Source of the DNA: Aquicella siphonis
Lineage (GTDB): Bacteria; Pseudomonadota; Gammaproteobacteria; DSM-16500
Reading direction: 5' to 3'
Assembly (NCBI RefSeq): GCF_902459485.1
Contig: NZ_LR699119.1
Coordinates: 1,922,001-1,986,000, forward strand
Length of the DNA stretch: 64,000 bases
Program-made: the position numbers and the translations under genes
Shown: positions 7,589 through 16,568 of the stretch, one piece after another
Layout of the letters: every line of letters starts with the position of its first letter
How positions within the stretch are numbered: the stretch's first letter is position 1
The notes under the pieces: model-generated
Seen by the model: only the letters and a program-made list of their open reading frames with translations
What the model was told of the DNA's origin: nothing
Databases searched by the model: none

Positions 7589-9630
7589 TGTCGGACATTG
7601 TGAGTCCATTACTGCAATGGCTAAATGCCCACCCTGAGTTAGCAGGCCTAGTCACATTCATCATATCAGCCAGCGAATCTGTCGCCATCATAGGAACCAT
7701 CGTCCCAGGCTCCATCACCATGACTGCTTTAGGCACCCTGGCGGGCGCGGGCGTGATCCCCTTGTGGGAAACCCTGTTCTGGGCCACCCTGGGCGCCATT
7801 GTCGGCGATGGAATCAGCTACTGGATAGGCCATTATTTCAAACACAGGCTGAACAAGGCCTGGCCGTTCCGCAATTATCCGGGATTGCTGGAATCCGGCG
7901 AAGCCTTCGTGCACAAGTATGGCGTCATGAGTGTTTTTATAGGCCGGTTTGTCGGCCCTGTCAGAGCACTGGTACCGCTGGTCGCCGGCATGCTGGGCAT
8001 GAAGCCTCTGCAATTCACCATTGCCAACGTTGCCTCGGCCATAGGCTGGGCGCCTGCATACATGCTGCCCGGCATCCTGCTGGGTGCCGCGTCACTGGAA
8101 TTGCCCCCCGATATTGCCGTGCACGTCATGCTGGTGTTGCTGCTGATCACCTTGTTCATACTGCTATGCCTGTGGATGGCCTATAAATTACTCAAGCTTT
8201 TCCACACTCAAACAGATCAGATGCAAAACTGGATCTGGCAGCGATTAAAAAAATCCCGTACTCTCTCTCCCATTACGGTGCTGTTAAAACATCATGATCC
8301 CTCCAAGACGCACGGACAGTTGAACCTGGCCTTTTATCTTCTTTTCACCGCCTTCCTGTTTGTTATTCTCGCCGTGATCGTCAAATCCTATGGATCGTCC
8401 GCCCTCATGGTGAATGACGCCTTGTATCATTTGTTCCGGGGAGTGCGCACCAAGGGCCTGGATACCGTCATGTTAGATATCACCTTGCTGGGCCAGAAGC
8501 AGGTCGTCCTGCCGGTTGTCGTCGTCATATTCGGCTGGCTGGTTCTATGGAAGCGCTGGCGTGCCGCTTTTCATGCTCTGGCGCTAGGCATTCTGGTTTC
8601 AGGCAGCGTGTACGTGCTGAAACACTTGCTCAAGTCGCCGCGCCCATGGGGTGTATTCCTCAATCCTGAAACCTATTCCCTGCCCAGCGGCCACACCGCG
8701 ATTGCCACCACCGTATTCATGGGACTCGCGTTTCTCATCGCGAGCGCAATCCGGCCCAAATTCCGCTGGCCGATTTATACGCTGGGTATTTTTATCGCGT
8801 TTATTGTCGGCGTGTCACGGATGTATCTGGGCGCGCACTGGTTTACCGATGTCCTGGCATCATGGCTGCTGGGTTCCGCCATTTTAATGGCCGTGATCAT
8901 TTCTTACGAACGCAGCCTGGAGACGCGCATCAACCCCGTCGGTATCCTGCTGGTAACGCTGATATCACTTTCCGTTACCTATGGCTTTTATCATTACAGA
9001 CATTTTGCCCAGCTAAAAATCAACTATGCGCAAGTCAACTGGCCCGTTGAACGCATCGCCATGAATGAGTGGTGGGAAAAGAACGATGCCTTGCCCGCCT
9101 ATCAAGTCAGTCTCTTCGGCTTTCCATCCCAGTCCATCAATGTTGTCTGGGCCGGCGACATCCAGGCCATCAGGGAGACATTGTTGAAAGAAGGATGGAG
9201 CGCACCTCCCGCACGGGACTGGATCAGCACTCTGCACCGGATTGCCGATATCAAGAGCACGCAGTATCTCTCCATGGTCTCGCCGCAATACCTGGATAAA
9301 CGACCTGAACTCATTCTTGCGCGTCACGCTGCCGGTGTGAAAGGATTAATGGTTTTACGCTTGTGGAACTCAAACCGCATTATCAACGAAACCAACGCGA
9401 CCCTGTGGGTGGGGATCATCGGCGTGATACCGCGTTCCTACAGCTGGCTGTTCCGGTCGTCCCGCCCCGGTGAAATTGATATTGATCCCGGTTATCTGTT
9501 CCCGGCTAAAACCGGACTGGGTTCCTGGCAGTGGACCATTATTCACATGCACCAGCCCACTGGCACCAAACGGATTATCAATCAAAAGATCATGTTGATC
9601 AGGGAAAACAACACGGTACACAAGAAATAA
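7588..9630 (+). CDS. DedA (VTT) - PAP2 phosphatase - LssY-like fusion membrane protein
   Basis: A 680-residue multi-spanning protein. Residues 1-205 are a DedA/VTT domain (STVPGS-like region near residue 35; FIGRFVGPVRALVPLVAG near residue 113), related to lipid flippases. Residues 245-450 form a PAP2 lipid phosphatase with the three motifs KHLLKSPRPW (about 344), PSGHTA (about 366) and SRMYLGAHWFTDV (about 409). Residues 470-680 are a soluble domain resembling the C-terminal domain of Legionella LssY. It probably dephosphorylates a membrane lipid such as undecaprenyl or phosphatidate phosphate and may move the lipid across the membrane. Substrate unknown. It starts inside the lipA stop, so it is probably co-transcribed, although it has no link to lipoate. 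Confidence 0.88.
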   Translation: MSDIVSPLLQWLNAHPELAGLVTFIISASESVAIIGTIVPGSITMTALGTLAGAGVIPLWETLFWATLGAIVGDGISYWIGHYFKHRLNKAWPFRNYPGLLESGEAFVHKYGVMSVFIGRFVGPVRALVPLVAGMLGMKPLQFTIANVASAIGWAPAYMLPGILLGAASLELPPDIAVHVMLVLLLITLFILLCLWMAYKLLKLFHTQTDQMQNWIWQRLKKSRTLSPITVLLKHHDPSKTHGQLNLAFYLLFTAFLFVILAVIVKSYGSSALMVNDALYHLFRGVRTKGLDTVMLDITLLGQKQVVLPVVVVIFGWLVLWKRWRAAFHALALGILVSGSVYVLKHLLKSPRPWGVFLNPETYSLPSGHTAIATTVFMGLAFLIASAIRPKFRWPIYTLGIFIAFIVGVSRMYLGAHWFTDVLASWLLGSAILMAVIISYERSLETRINPVGILLVTLISLSVTYGFYHYRHFAQLKINYAQVNWPVERIAMNEWWEKNDALPAYQVSLFGFPSQSINVVWAGDIQAIRETLLKEGWSAPPARDWISTLHRIADIKSTQYLSMVSPQYLDKRPELILARHAAGVKGLMVLRLWNSNRIINETNATLWVGIIGVIPRSYSWLFRSSRPGEIDIDPGYLFPAKTGLGSWQWTIIHMHQPTGTKRIINQKIMLIRENNTVHKK

Positions 9631-9642
9631 CAGGAATGTGAT

Positions 9643-10644
9643 ATGTCTGATATGTTCATGCAATTGGGATTGTTCGCGGCAAAATCCATCATCATTGTTT
9701 TAATGGTCCTGACAGTCATGATTGTTTTTTTCATTCTGCTGGCCAAAAGCAAGGAAAAAACAAAAGGCAGGCTGGTCATTAAAAACCTGAACCACAAATT
9801 TAATGAAACGAAAGAAGCCATCCTGGCGGAAACACTGCCCAAAAAACAATTCAAACAGTTTTTAAAAGACAGGAAAGCCGAAGAAAAGGCACGGCAAAAA
9901 GCGGGCCAAAGTGAAAAAAACATTTTTGTCCTGCGTTTTCACGGCGACATGAAGGCATCCGCCGTGTCTTCTCTCAGCGAAGAAATCAGCGCCATTTTAA
10001 ACATCGCCACGCCTGCCGATGAGGTGATGCTATGCCTGGAAAGCGCCGGCGGCGTAGTGCATGGATACGGTCTCGCAGCCGCTCAGCTAATGCGAATTCG
10101 CGCCCGGAACATTCCCCTGGTGGTCGCGGTAGACAAAATCGCGGCCAGCGGCGGATACATGATGGCATGCGTGGCCAACAAAATCCTTTCCGCTCCTTTC
10201 GCGATCATCGGCTCCATTGGCGTTGTTGTTCAGCTTCCCAATTTCAACCGGCTTCTCAAGGACAAACACGTTGATTATGAATTGCATACCGCCGGGGAAT
10301 TCAAGCGCACTATCACGCTGTTTGGTGAAAATACGGATGAAGGCCGGGAAAAGCTACAACATGAAATCGAAGATATACACAAGCTCTTTAAAGAGTTGAT
10401 ACGCGAGCACAGAAAACAGATAGACATTCAAAAAGTCGCGACGGGTGAACACTGGCTTGGCCTGCAGGCGCTCACGCTTAATCTGGTGGATGAAATCAGG
10501 ACCAGCGACGACTATCTGCTACAGCAAAGTAAAAATTCAAAACTGTTTGAAGTCAGCTACGAAACCAAAAAACCGCTGCTTGCCAGATTATCCGGCGGCG
10601 CCAGCATGCTGCGCGAAAAACTGTTTGGTTTTTCCATGCTGTAA
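9643..10644 (+). CDS. sohB: Inner-membrane S49-family peptidase SohB
   Basis: A 333-residue signal-peptide-peptidase relative. An N-terminal membrane helix (about residues 10-30) is followed by a charged linker. The S49 core contains LCLESAGGVVHGYGLA, the nucleophile Ser169 in KIAASGGYMMA, and the general base Lys221 in GEFKRTITLF. SIGVV follows as in the family. Predicted to cleave proteins or leftover signal peptides at the inner membrane facing the periplasm. It lies 12 bases after the DedA-PAP2 gene, with a good AGGA ribosome binding site. Confidence 0.92.
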   Translation: MSDMFMQLGLFAAKSIIIVLMVLTVMIVFFILLAKSKEKTKGRLVIKNLNHKFNETKEAILAETLPKKQFKQFLKDRKAEEKARQKAGQSEKNIFVLRFHGDMKASAVSSLSEEISAILNIATPADEVMLCLESAGGVVHGYGLAAAQLMRIRARNIPLVVAVDKIAASGGYMMACVANKILSAPFAIIGSIGVVVQLPNFNRLLKDKHVDYELHTAGEFKRTITLFGENTDEGREKLQHEIEDIHKLFKELIREHRKQIDIQKVATGEHWLGLQALTLNLVDEIRTSDDYLLQQSKNSKLFEVSYETKKPLLARLSGGASMLREKLFGFSML

Positions 10645-10813
10645 ACATTGTATCGAGACACGATGAATGATGACTGTGCTCGGCAGGCGCTGTCATCATC
10701 CTGTCATGATTTTCATATAAATTATGTTTTGCCTTGACGCGGTTATTTCGATAGAGTGATTTGAACAAATCGCTCATCAGAACCATTTGATCTGTCTATA
10801 AAAGGAAATCAAT

Positions 10814-12103
10814 ATGAAAATAACATGGCGATCCATTTTGCCCGTCTGTTTATCAGCGATCATGATCCAGCCTGTTTTCACCTATGCTTCCACCACCGGG
10901 ACTTCTTTTGCTTCCGGCGAGCACGTTACCCTTGGTGACAGAATCAATCTCTACTTTTCAGATGATGATCCGGGCAAAATCGCCTCGCCGCTGCATCTTC
11001 CAAACGGCCTGGCCCTGACTTACGGAGAAATCCTTTCCCTGGGTGACTTTTATGAAATCCCCGATCAACCCATCTCACAAGGACAATCAGAAGCCGAACA
11101 GCGCGCGCTGTTTCTCGCGTCATTCAGTTCCTTCTCTTACAATCCCTCATCACTCAATGAAACCCTGGCCATCCTGGCGGTGATTCATGATGAAATAAAA
11201 ACCGTGGATGACGGCATGAAAAACGGAGAAAAACCCGAAGACATCTTTAAAAAAATCGGACATGAGAATGACCGGCGCTTCAACTGCATCACCGGAGGCG
11301 GCTGTTCACCTTCAACCTGGTGGCTGGAACCAGGGCGCTATCTGAATCTCGCGAACGTCGATTACGATCATTTTGGCGATGCGGCAGTTTCCACATATAA
11401 GATCGGGCATCAAATCGCGCTTGAACAAGCGGTTACCGCTCATCAGACTGGCGATCCGGCCAAACTGGAAATCGCCTACGCCATGAATGCCTTCGCCTCG
11501 CATTTTCTTTCCGACCGTTTCGCGGCAGGGCACATCCGCACTCCCCGCCTGGAATTGTCCGAGCAAGTCACAACCGGAACAATCGGTTCGCTTTTGAGTA
11601 ACTATATGCATGGAGAGGAAAATGCCTATGGCCTGCACGTGCATAATGGCCGGGGCGACCGCTGGATAGCTTATGGAGATAAGTCCTACTTCAGCCCGCA
11701 ATCCGCGGAACACCGCAGAATCATTCATGAAACCCTGCAGGCTTCGGCAGATGAGGTGTTTTCCGCCTATCAAACGGGTTCCATACCGACCGACAGCCGG
11801 GTGGATGATCTCATTCCGCTGCCGGATGAAACCGCAAACGCGGCTAACCTGGATATTTCTGCGCTTTTTTACTGGGACCCGTATACAAAATCCCTGATGC
11901 GCAGAGAAACCATGTCCAACTTTTATGACCGTCACTGGACAAACAACTGGTGGGGATGGAGCACATTGCTTGAATTGCAACGTGAGCGCGGCCTGACTGA
12001 CGATATGCAAGCGATATTGGCAAAATCGGAACTGCGCAAGCAGGCTTTGAATGACGGCTTGATCACCAATAAAGTATTTATCGATTACATCAGAAAACAC
12101 TGA
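10814..12103 (+). CDS. Secreted zinc-dependent phospholipase C-like protein (PlcA/B/C family of Legionella)
   Basis: The 429-residue protein begins with a signal peptide (cleavage probably after VFTYA, about residue 25). The fold is that of phospholipase C/P1 nuclease-like zinc enzymes. Candidate metal ligands are DH at 185-186, His199, His210, and the H-x3-D-x5-H group at 230-240 in ASHFLSDRFAAGHIRTPR. The phrase GEILSLGDFYEIPDQPIS near residue 71 and the GHxRTPR motif recall the Pseudomonas fluorescens PLC family, which includes Legionella PlcA, PlcB and PlcC. It would hydrolyse phospholipid head groups outside the cell or in a host vacuole. Assignment is from memory of the family, so the substrate is inference. 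A strong terminator follows. Confidence 0.72.
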   Translation: MKITWRSILPVCLSAIMIQPVFTYASTTGTSFASGEHVTLGDRINLYFSDDDPGKIASPLHLPNGLALTYGEILSLGDFYEIPDQPISQGQSEAEQRALFLASFSSFSYNPSSLNETLAILAVIHDEIKTVDDGMKNGEKPEDIFKKIGHENDRRFNCITGGGCSPSTWWLEPGRYLNLANVDYDHFGDAAVSTYKIGHQIALEQAVTAHQTGDPAKLEIAYAMNAFASHFLSDRFAAGHIRTPRLELSEQVTTGTIGSLLSNYMHGEENAYGLHVHNGRGDRWIAYGDKSYFSPQSAEHRRIIHETLQASADEVFSAYQTGSIPTDSRVDDLIPLPDETANAANLDISALFYWDPYTKSLMRRETMSNFYDRHWTNNWWGWSTLLELQRERGLTDDMQAILAKSELRKQALNDGLITNKVFIDYIRKH

Positions 12104-12138
12104 TCTTCCGGGCGAACACCGTCAAGGCAAAACACAAG

Positions 12139-12167
12139 ACGCCGTCTCCTTCAGGGACGGCGTTTTT
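12139..12167 (+). terminator. Rho-independent terminator after the phospholipase gene
   Basis: An eight-base-pair GC-rich stem (ACGCCGTC / GACGGCGT) with a nine-base loop is followed by TTTTT, 36 bases past the stop codon at 12103. Confidence 0.9.
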
Positions 12168-12197
12168 CTTGAAAACAGACGGCAATGCCGGATGCTT

Positions 12198-13061
12198 TCA
12201 GCTTAGGAAAGTCAGCTCGCTCACACTGCTATATTTTCCTTTCGCATCCTGACTGACATGCGACATGGCAACGACAGGGTCATGCGTATAATAAAGATAC
12301 GCTTGATGCTTGAGAGCATAATCAAGCATGGCTTGCTTTTCATCTATCAATAATTCAGCCAGGCGATCATATCCCATTCCCACGGGCAAGTGCACCCAGG
12401 GCGTTCCGGGAATCAGATCAGAGGCAAAAATAACCAGGCCATATTGTTCAGTCCGGATCACGGTATGCATTAAACCGGGAGTATGGCCGTGAGAATACCG
12501 GAATGAATAGTTCTCTCCCAGCCACCCGCTTTTTTCCGTGTCTATCAGATCCAGCCGGCCGGAAGCAGCCAGCAGCGTTTGCAATTGCGGAATGAATGAC
12601 GCCCGATCGCGCACATGCGGCTGACATGCTCTTTCCCATGCCGTCTTGCCAATCAGATACCGGGCTTTGGGAAACAATAGCGCGGGGTCACGGCCCGGCT
12701 CCCATGCCGAAAGCAGCCCTCCCGCATGATCGAAGTGCAAATGAGAAATAATAACGGCATCAATGTCATCCATGGCGAGACCGGCGGCAGATAAAGATTC
12801 CAAAAGCACATGCCGGGATTCAACGACGCCATAACGCTCTTTAAGCGCCGGATCAAAGAACGCGCCAATCCCCGTTTCCAGCAAAATATTCCGGCCGGCA
12901 TCCTGCACCAGCAGCGCGCGGCACGCGAGATGAATGCGGTTTTTCTCGTCGGGCTGTAGCCATTGGCTCCAGAGCGCTTTAGGCACATGGCCGAACATCG
13001 CTCCGCCATCCAGTTTTTGAGTGTTTCCCTGAATTGTCAATAATCGAATATTTCCCGGCAC
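12198..13061 (-). CDS. MBL-fold metallo-hydrolase
   Basis: A 287-residue metallo-beta-lactamase-fold protein. It has the zinc motif HLHFDHAGG at residues 107-115, a further YSHGHTPGLMHTVI His near residue 195, and FASDLIPGTPWVHL with the bridging Asp. The overall layout resembles N-acyl homoserine lactonase-like and related cytosolic hydrolases, but the substrate cannot be told. The start is GTG at 13061 with GGAGAG eight bases upstream; there is no better ATG near. It has no signal peptide. It converges with the phospholipase gene across the terminator. Confidence 0.85.
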   Translation of the reverse strand: MPGNIRLLTIQGNTQKLDGGAMFGHVPKALWSQWLQPDEKNRIHLACRALLVQDAGRNILLETGIGAFFDPALKERYGVVESRHVLLESLSAAGLAMDDIDAVIISHLHFDHAGGLLSAWEPGRDPALLFPKARYLIGKTAWERACQPHVRDRASFIPQLQTLLAASGRLDLIDTEKSGWLGENYSFRYSHGHTPGLMHTVIRTEQYGLVIFASDLIPGTPWVHLPVGMGYDRLAELLIDEKQAMLDYALKHQAYLYYTHDPVVAMSHVSQDAKGKYSSVSELTFLS

Positions 13062-13116
13062 GTTTGTGACTCTCCAATTTGGATTTTAATTAATAATATC
13101 TTAAGGTAACAATCCT

Positions 13117-14811
13117 ATGATACTCGCGATTGCAAACGGAGTTGAACTGTCCCTTTTGAAGGAGCCCAACCTCTTGAACGGTCGCGACGCCCAACCTGCT
13201 CAGGATGAAGCCATTCCTCTGCTTCCGCCCCGGCAGCCAGAAATCATTAATGAAAAATCCAATTGGTTAATCCTCGCTTCTCAGATAACTCTTGGCACCA
13301 TCGGCTTGGGCGCGGGTATTTTATATTACGGACCAGCGCAAACGTGTTCCGTCACACCACAATGCGGAAAATGGCTGGCCGATCTGACTTCAGAAAATAC
13401 CGCCGTTATTATTTTTACCTCCGGCGGCCTGGATTTCTCCGCAGGCGCCATGTTCATGGGAGCGCAAAGCGCCCAGGCGACAATAAACTATATCAAACAA
13501 CAGCCCACGCCGTGCGCCAAACTGGGTAAAAGCGCGATTGTCATACTGGTCGCAGGCACGCAAAGCATTCCTTTGCTGCTTGCCTCTCTCAATACCAGCC
13601 CGGCACTCTGGCAAACCCTATTGACCGTAGGCGGTTCGGTGCCCGCGTCATTTTACGGCGCGATCAACCTGATCCAGACTGAAATTCCATATTGGATGTC
13701 GAAAGCAGGTGTGCTGTCATCCAGTCTGCATCACCGCATCGTGGACCGCTGCTGCCCGATCGGCGAAGCGGAACGGCAACAATGGGCCATGATTGCGCAT
13801 TATCGCAGGCAACACGCCGTCTTTCTCAAACAGCTGGATATTCAATGGCACTATATTGTCTCTCAAATGCGCGCGCTTGATCCGCGCGATGTACAAGATC
13901 CTTTATTATTTTTATTCCAGTCCGCAGCGCCCGCGCAAAACCATTCCTGGCTGGCCAGCGGAGTTCATCATGCGGGTACGTTATCAGGTTTTCTGCTGGC
14001 CGCGAATTTCAGCTCTGCGTTTATCTCGAACACCTTCAGCACCTTAAAAAAATTTCTTCCCGGTCTGCCTTTGCAGATCGCCGCCAGTGCGCTTTTAAGT
14101 CTTTCACAAACCTATGCCAACATGAAACTGACGATTGACGGCATTCATTCCATTTTTGATTCATTGATGGATATTTTTCGCGGAAAACCTGTCAATTCTG
14201 TCGCGTTCCAATTGCGTCCCAAGACCACCTTGCTGATCGGCGGTCTCAGTCTTGCTGCGTCAGCTCTTTCTTACGCGGTCATCGCGGTGATCTTCATGAA
14301 TGAATTCAAGGACCCGGAATCAACCAACACCACCCGGCTTGATGGAGCGCGCGAGGGCTTGCTCTATGGCGCGATAACAGGCATGGATATTTACCACTTT
14401 GCCAGCCTGTTCCATTTATACCGCTTGCTTTTCAGCGCCTTGACGCGTGATCAGAAAGAACAATTTTTTTTCGCCCTGGAAAAAGAAATCAGCCGGCTCA
14501 AAAAAATGACTGAGCGAGAATTTATCGATTTTATCAATCAAAATCATCCCGACAGAAACAGACAACTGGGATTACATCCATTCAATGTGCCGGATGATAT
14601 AGAAAATGCGCACGGCCAGAATGAAATCCTTCCCTCTCCCGATGAGGCGGTACCGCAGCACAACATTCAGGCGCCTCCGCAAGCACCATCCTCCTGCTTC
14701 AGAAGATGGTGCTGCTGGTTTTCTTCATACGGCAAGGAAAACGGCGGGCCCTTGCGGGAGGAGCACGGACAGGCCAAAGACCGCCAGAGAGCACCTATGA
14801 CCATCATGTAA
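13117..14811 (+). CDS. Large multi-spanning membrane protein of unknown function
   Basis: I do not recognise this 564-residue protein. It has no signal peptide. Roughly eight hydrophobic stretches lie between residues 50 and 455 (for example 52-71, 96-116, 140-158, 164-186), several Gly/Ala/Ser-rich, and a soluble loop occupies about 200-275. The last 90 residues are polar, Pro/Gln-rich and probably disordered, with a Cys/Trp patch CFRRWCCWFSS about 35 residues from the C-terminus that could be lipid-modified or membrane-binding. It stands alone between divergent and convergent neighbours. Its location among eukaryote-like genes makes a host-directed role possible, but nothing in the sequence proves it. 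Confidence 0.7.
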   Translation: MILAIANGVELSLLKEPNLLNGRDAQPAQDEAIPLLPPRQPEIINEKSNWLILASQITLGTIGLGAGILYYGPAQTCSVTPQCGKWLADLTSENTAVIIFTSGGLDFSAGAMFMGAQSAQATINYIKQQPTPCAKLGKSAIVILVAGTQSIPLLLASLNTSPALWQTLLTVGGSVPASFYGAINLIQTEIPYWMSKAGVLSSSLHHRIVDRCCPIGEAERQQWAMIAHYRRQHAVFLKQLDIQWHYIVSQMRALDPRDVQDPLLFLFQSAAPAQNHSWLASGVHHAGTLSGFLLAANFSSAFISNTFSTLKKFLPGLPLQIAASALLSLSQTYANMKLTIDGIHSIFDSLMDIFRGKPVNSVAFQLRPKTTLLIGGLSLAASALSYAVIAVIFMNEFKDPESTNTTRLDGAREGLLYGAITGMDIYHFASLFHLYRLLFSALTRDQKEQFFFALEKEISRLKKMTEREFIDFINQNHPDRNRQLGLHPFNVPDDIENAHGQNEILPSPDEAVPQHNIQAPPQAPSSCFRRWCCWFSSYGKENGGPLREEHGQAKDRQRAPMTIM

Positions 14812-14874
14812 TCCTGATTGAATAAATACTCTTTCTTCGTCGGTCATGCGGATAAACTTTGCAGCAAAATCATC

Positions 14875-15075
14875 TTATTTATATTCCAGAATGTCGCCCG
14901 GCTGACAAGACAGATATTCGCAAATCGCATCCAGTGTTGCCAGGCGTACGGCTTTTGCCTTGCCAGTCTTCAATATTGACAAGTTTTGTTCCGTGATGCC
15001 TATCGCTTCAGCCAGTTCTTTTGAACGCACTTTGCGCTTCGCCAGCATCACATCCAGGTTTACAATAATCGCCAT
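14875..15075 (-). CDS. Small XRE-family helix-turn-helix regulator (YozG type)
   Basis: The 66-residue protein is essentially one Cro/CI-type helix-turn-helix: VNLDVMLAKRKVRSKELAEAIGITEQNLSILKTGK is the DNA-binding half, and LATLDAICEYLSCQPGDILEYK is the typical C-terminal helix and tail. It lies 8 bases after the DUF2975 gene, the usual partner of this regulator class. It probably represses its own operon, though no operator was identified. Confidence 0.88.
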   Translation of the reverse strand: MAIIVNLDVMLAKRKVRSKELAEAIGITEQNLSILKTGKAKAVRLATLDAICEYLSCQPGDILEYK

Positions 15076-15083
15076 GGCCTCAC

Positions 15084-15671
15084 CTATACGGTTAACTGTT
15101 GCTCTTCACGCAAATGATAGCCTTCCGCCATGATCCAGGAAACGAGTATCATCAACAGGGAAACCAGCAGAATGCCTATATTCGTCTGATCCAGCGTGAT
15201 AGCGGCAAATCGATGGCCCGGCGGGTTTTGCAAGGTCAGGACTATGCCCATCGCAAATTGATAAAACGGCTCCAGAATTTGTCCCGCCAGCAGGGCGTAG
15301 GCGATGCTGCGCAGATACCGCACATGCCGCAGCGAAAAAATGCTTCCACTTTCATATAACCGAAACAGTTGGATAAGCGAGTACAACACAAACAATTCAA
15401 TCATCATGGGCACCATGCTGACCGCCAATCCCAGCCATTTTTCTGTCTGGCTTAACGTATGCAGGATTGCGCTTTCAGGAACACCGGTCTTGGCAAAAAC
15501 ATGCGTCGTTGCATACGGCTCGGGGATCACGTTCACCTTGATAAAGCCCATAAGCAAGCGCATGGGCTCAGGCGCATAAACCCATCCTATGACTAGCAGT
15601 ACGGGCATCACAGCAAAGATAATCTGAAAAACGATTCTAAAAAATAAACTCACACGCTGGATTTTGTTCAT
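15084..15671 (-). CDS. DUF2975-family membrane protein
   Basis: A 195-residue integral membrane protein with about four membrane segments, the first near residues 8-30 and the last in GILLVSLLMILVSWIMAEG. Such DUF2975 proteins are found paired with a small XRE regulator, exactly as here. The open frame extends upstream to 15743, but AGGAGAAGAGG sits just ahead of the ATG at 15671, which starts the conserved part. The function of the pair is unknown; a membrane-associated regulatory module is a reasonable guess. Confidence 0.82.
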   Translation of the reverse strand: MNKIQRVSLFFRIVFQIIFAVMPVLLVIGWVYAPEPMRLLMGFIKVNVIPEPYATTHVFAKTGVPESAILHTLSQTEKWLGLAVSMVPMMIELFVLYSLIQLFRLYESGSIFSLRHVRYLRSIAYALLAGQILEPFYQFAMGIVLTLQNPPGHRFAAITLDQTNIGILLVSLLMILVSWIMAEGYHLREEQQLTV

Positions 15672-15878
15672 TCCTCTTCTCCTGAATAATCTGTTTGGCG
15701 GGACACTGCGCGCAAGTGTCCCGGACCATTTGTCGACAGGCAAGGAATATACCTATTAAATTATCGTTTTTCAATAATTAATTATTATAAATTAACTACT
15801 GCCATGCATCTCTTCTCCCGCTTCTTTTTTCAGAAGATAAAGCTTCATTCAGTCAAGCCTGCGTGCTTCGTGTTAATG

Positions 15879-16310
15879 TCATGAGACTATAAAGTCTTCG
15901 CCTACGCCTGGCACAGTCTTCCACTCGCATATCGCTCCGTTAAAACTGGAAGCACGAATGTCCGGCCTGGCAGGCCCTGACGCCGTCACCACATAAACAC
16001 ACGCTTTGGATGAGAAATGCATTCGGTCAGAGGAGCGCTGCGTCAACGTTAAGGTATATGCAACATCAAAGTCCGCGTTTTTCGCAAAACTGAACCCGTA
16101 TTCTTGCGGTTTGCCAGGGCTGATTGTGAATGCGGACAATGCCGATCCGTCTCGGGCTTCAAATCCGCCGTCCTGATTAATCATTTGCAGACGCGCATCC
16201 CAGACTCCCTCATCCGAAGTCACTGTATGCCAGGTATGCGGCGCTGTTGCCGCCCATGCGCTGGCACACAGACAGATGGCAGTCAAACTGGCAGTTAATT
16301 GCTTTCGCAT
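15879..16310 (-). CDS. Small exported protein, likely iron-regulated, unknown function
   Basis: I do not recognise the 143-residue protein. It starts with a clear signal peptide (MRKQLTASLTAICLCASAWA, cleavage about residue 20). The mature part is predicted to be mostly beta strand, with two Cys (in SKACVYV and GAICEWK) that could form a disulfide. A perfect 7-1-7 Fur-type palindrome lies 35-50 bases upstream of its start and should make it iron-repressed. It is a single-gene unit. A periplasmic or secreted iron-stress protein is the inference. Confidence 0.75.
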   Translation of the reverse strand: MRKQLTASLTAICLCASAWAATAPHTWHTVTSDEGVWDARLQMINQDGGFEARDGSALSAFTISPGKPQEYGFSFAKNADFDVAYTLTLTQRSSDRMHFSSKACVYVVTASGPARPDIRASSFNGAICEWKTVPGVGEDFIVS

Positions 16311-16344
16311 AAATACTCCTTAGTATTAGTTTGAATTCAAATGC

Positions 16345-16359
16345 TAATGATAATCATTA
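16345..16359. promoter_or_regulatory. Fur box upstream of the small exported protein
   Basis: TAATGAT-A-ATCATTA is a perfect 7-1-7 palindrome matching the core of the Fur consensus GATAATGATAATCATTATC. It lies 35 bases upstream of the start at 16310 on the minus strand, where a promoter is expected, and about 210 bases from the plus-strand gene at 16569, so the minus-strand gene is the likely target. Confidence 0.8.
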
Positions 16360-16568
16360 CTATTAATATTGGCAGTATATTAAGGCGAAAAAGAAGAAAA
16401 GACAATTTTAATTAATAACTTAGAATATAAAAGTGGAAGCTGGGCAAAAGCAGTCCCTATCTCTTCTTTTTAAGCATTTGCTAATAATAACCGTTTATAA
16501 TGTGACCATTTTTAATGTTTCAGAATAATAATTGAAAATATTATCACATAAAACGAGGTGGTTACCCC

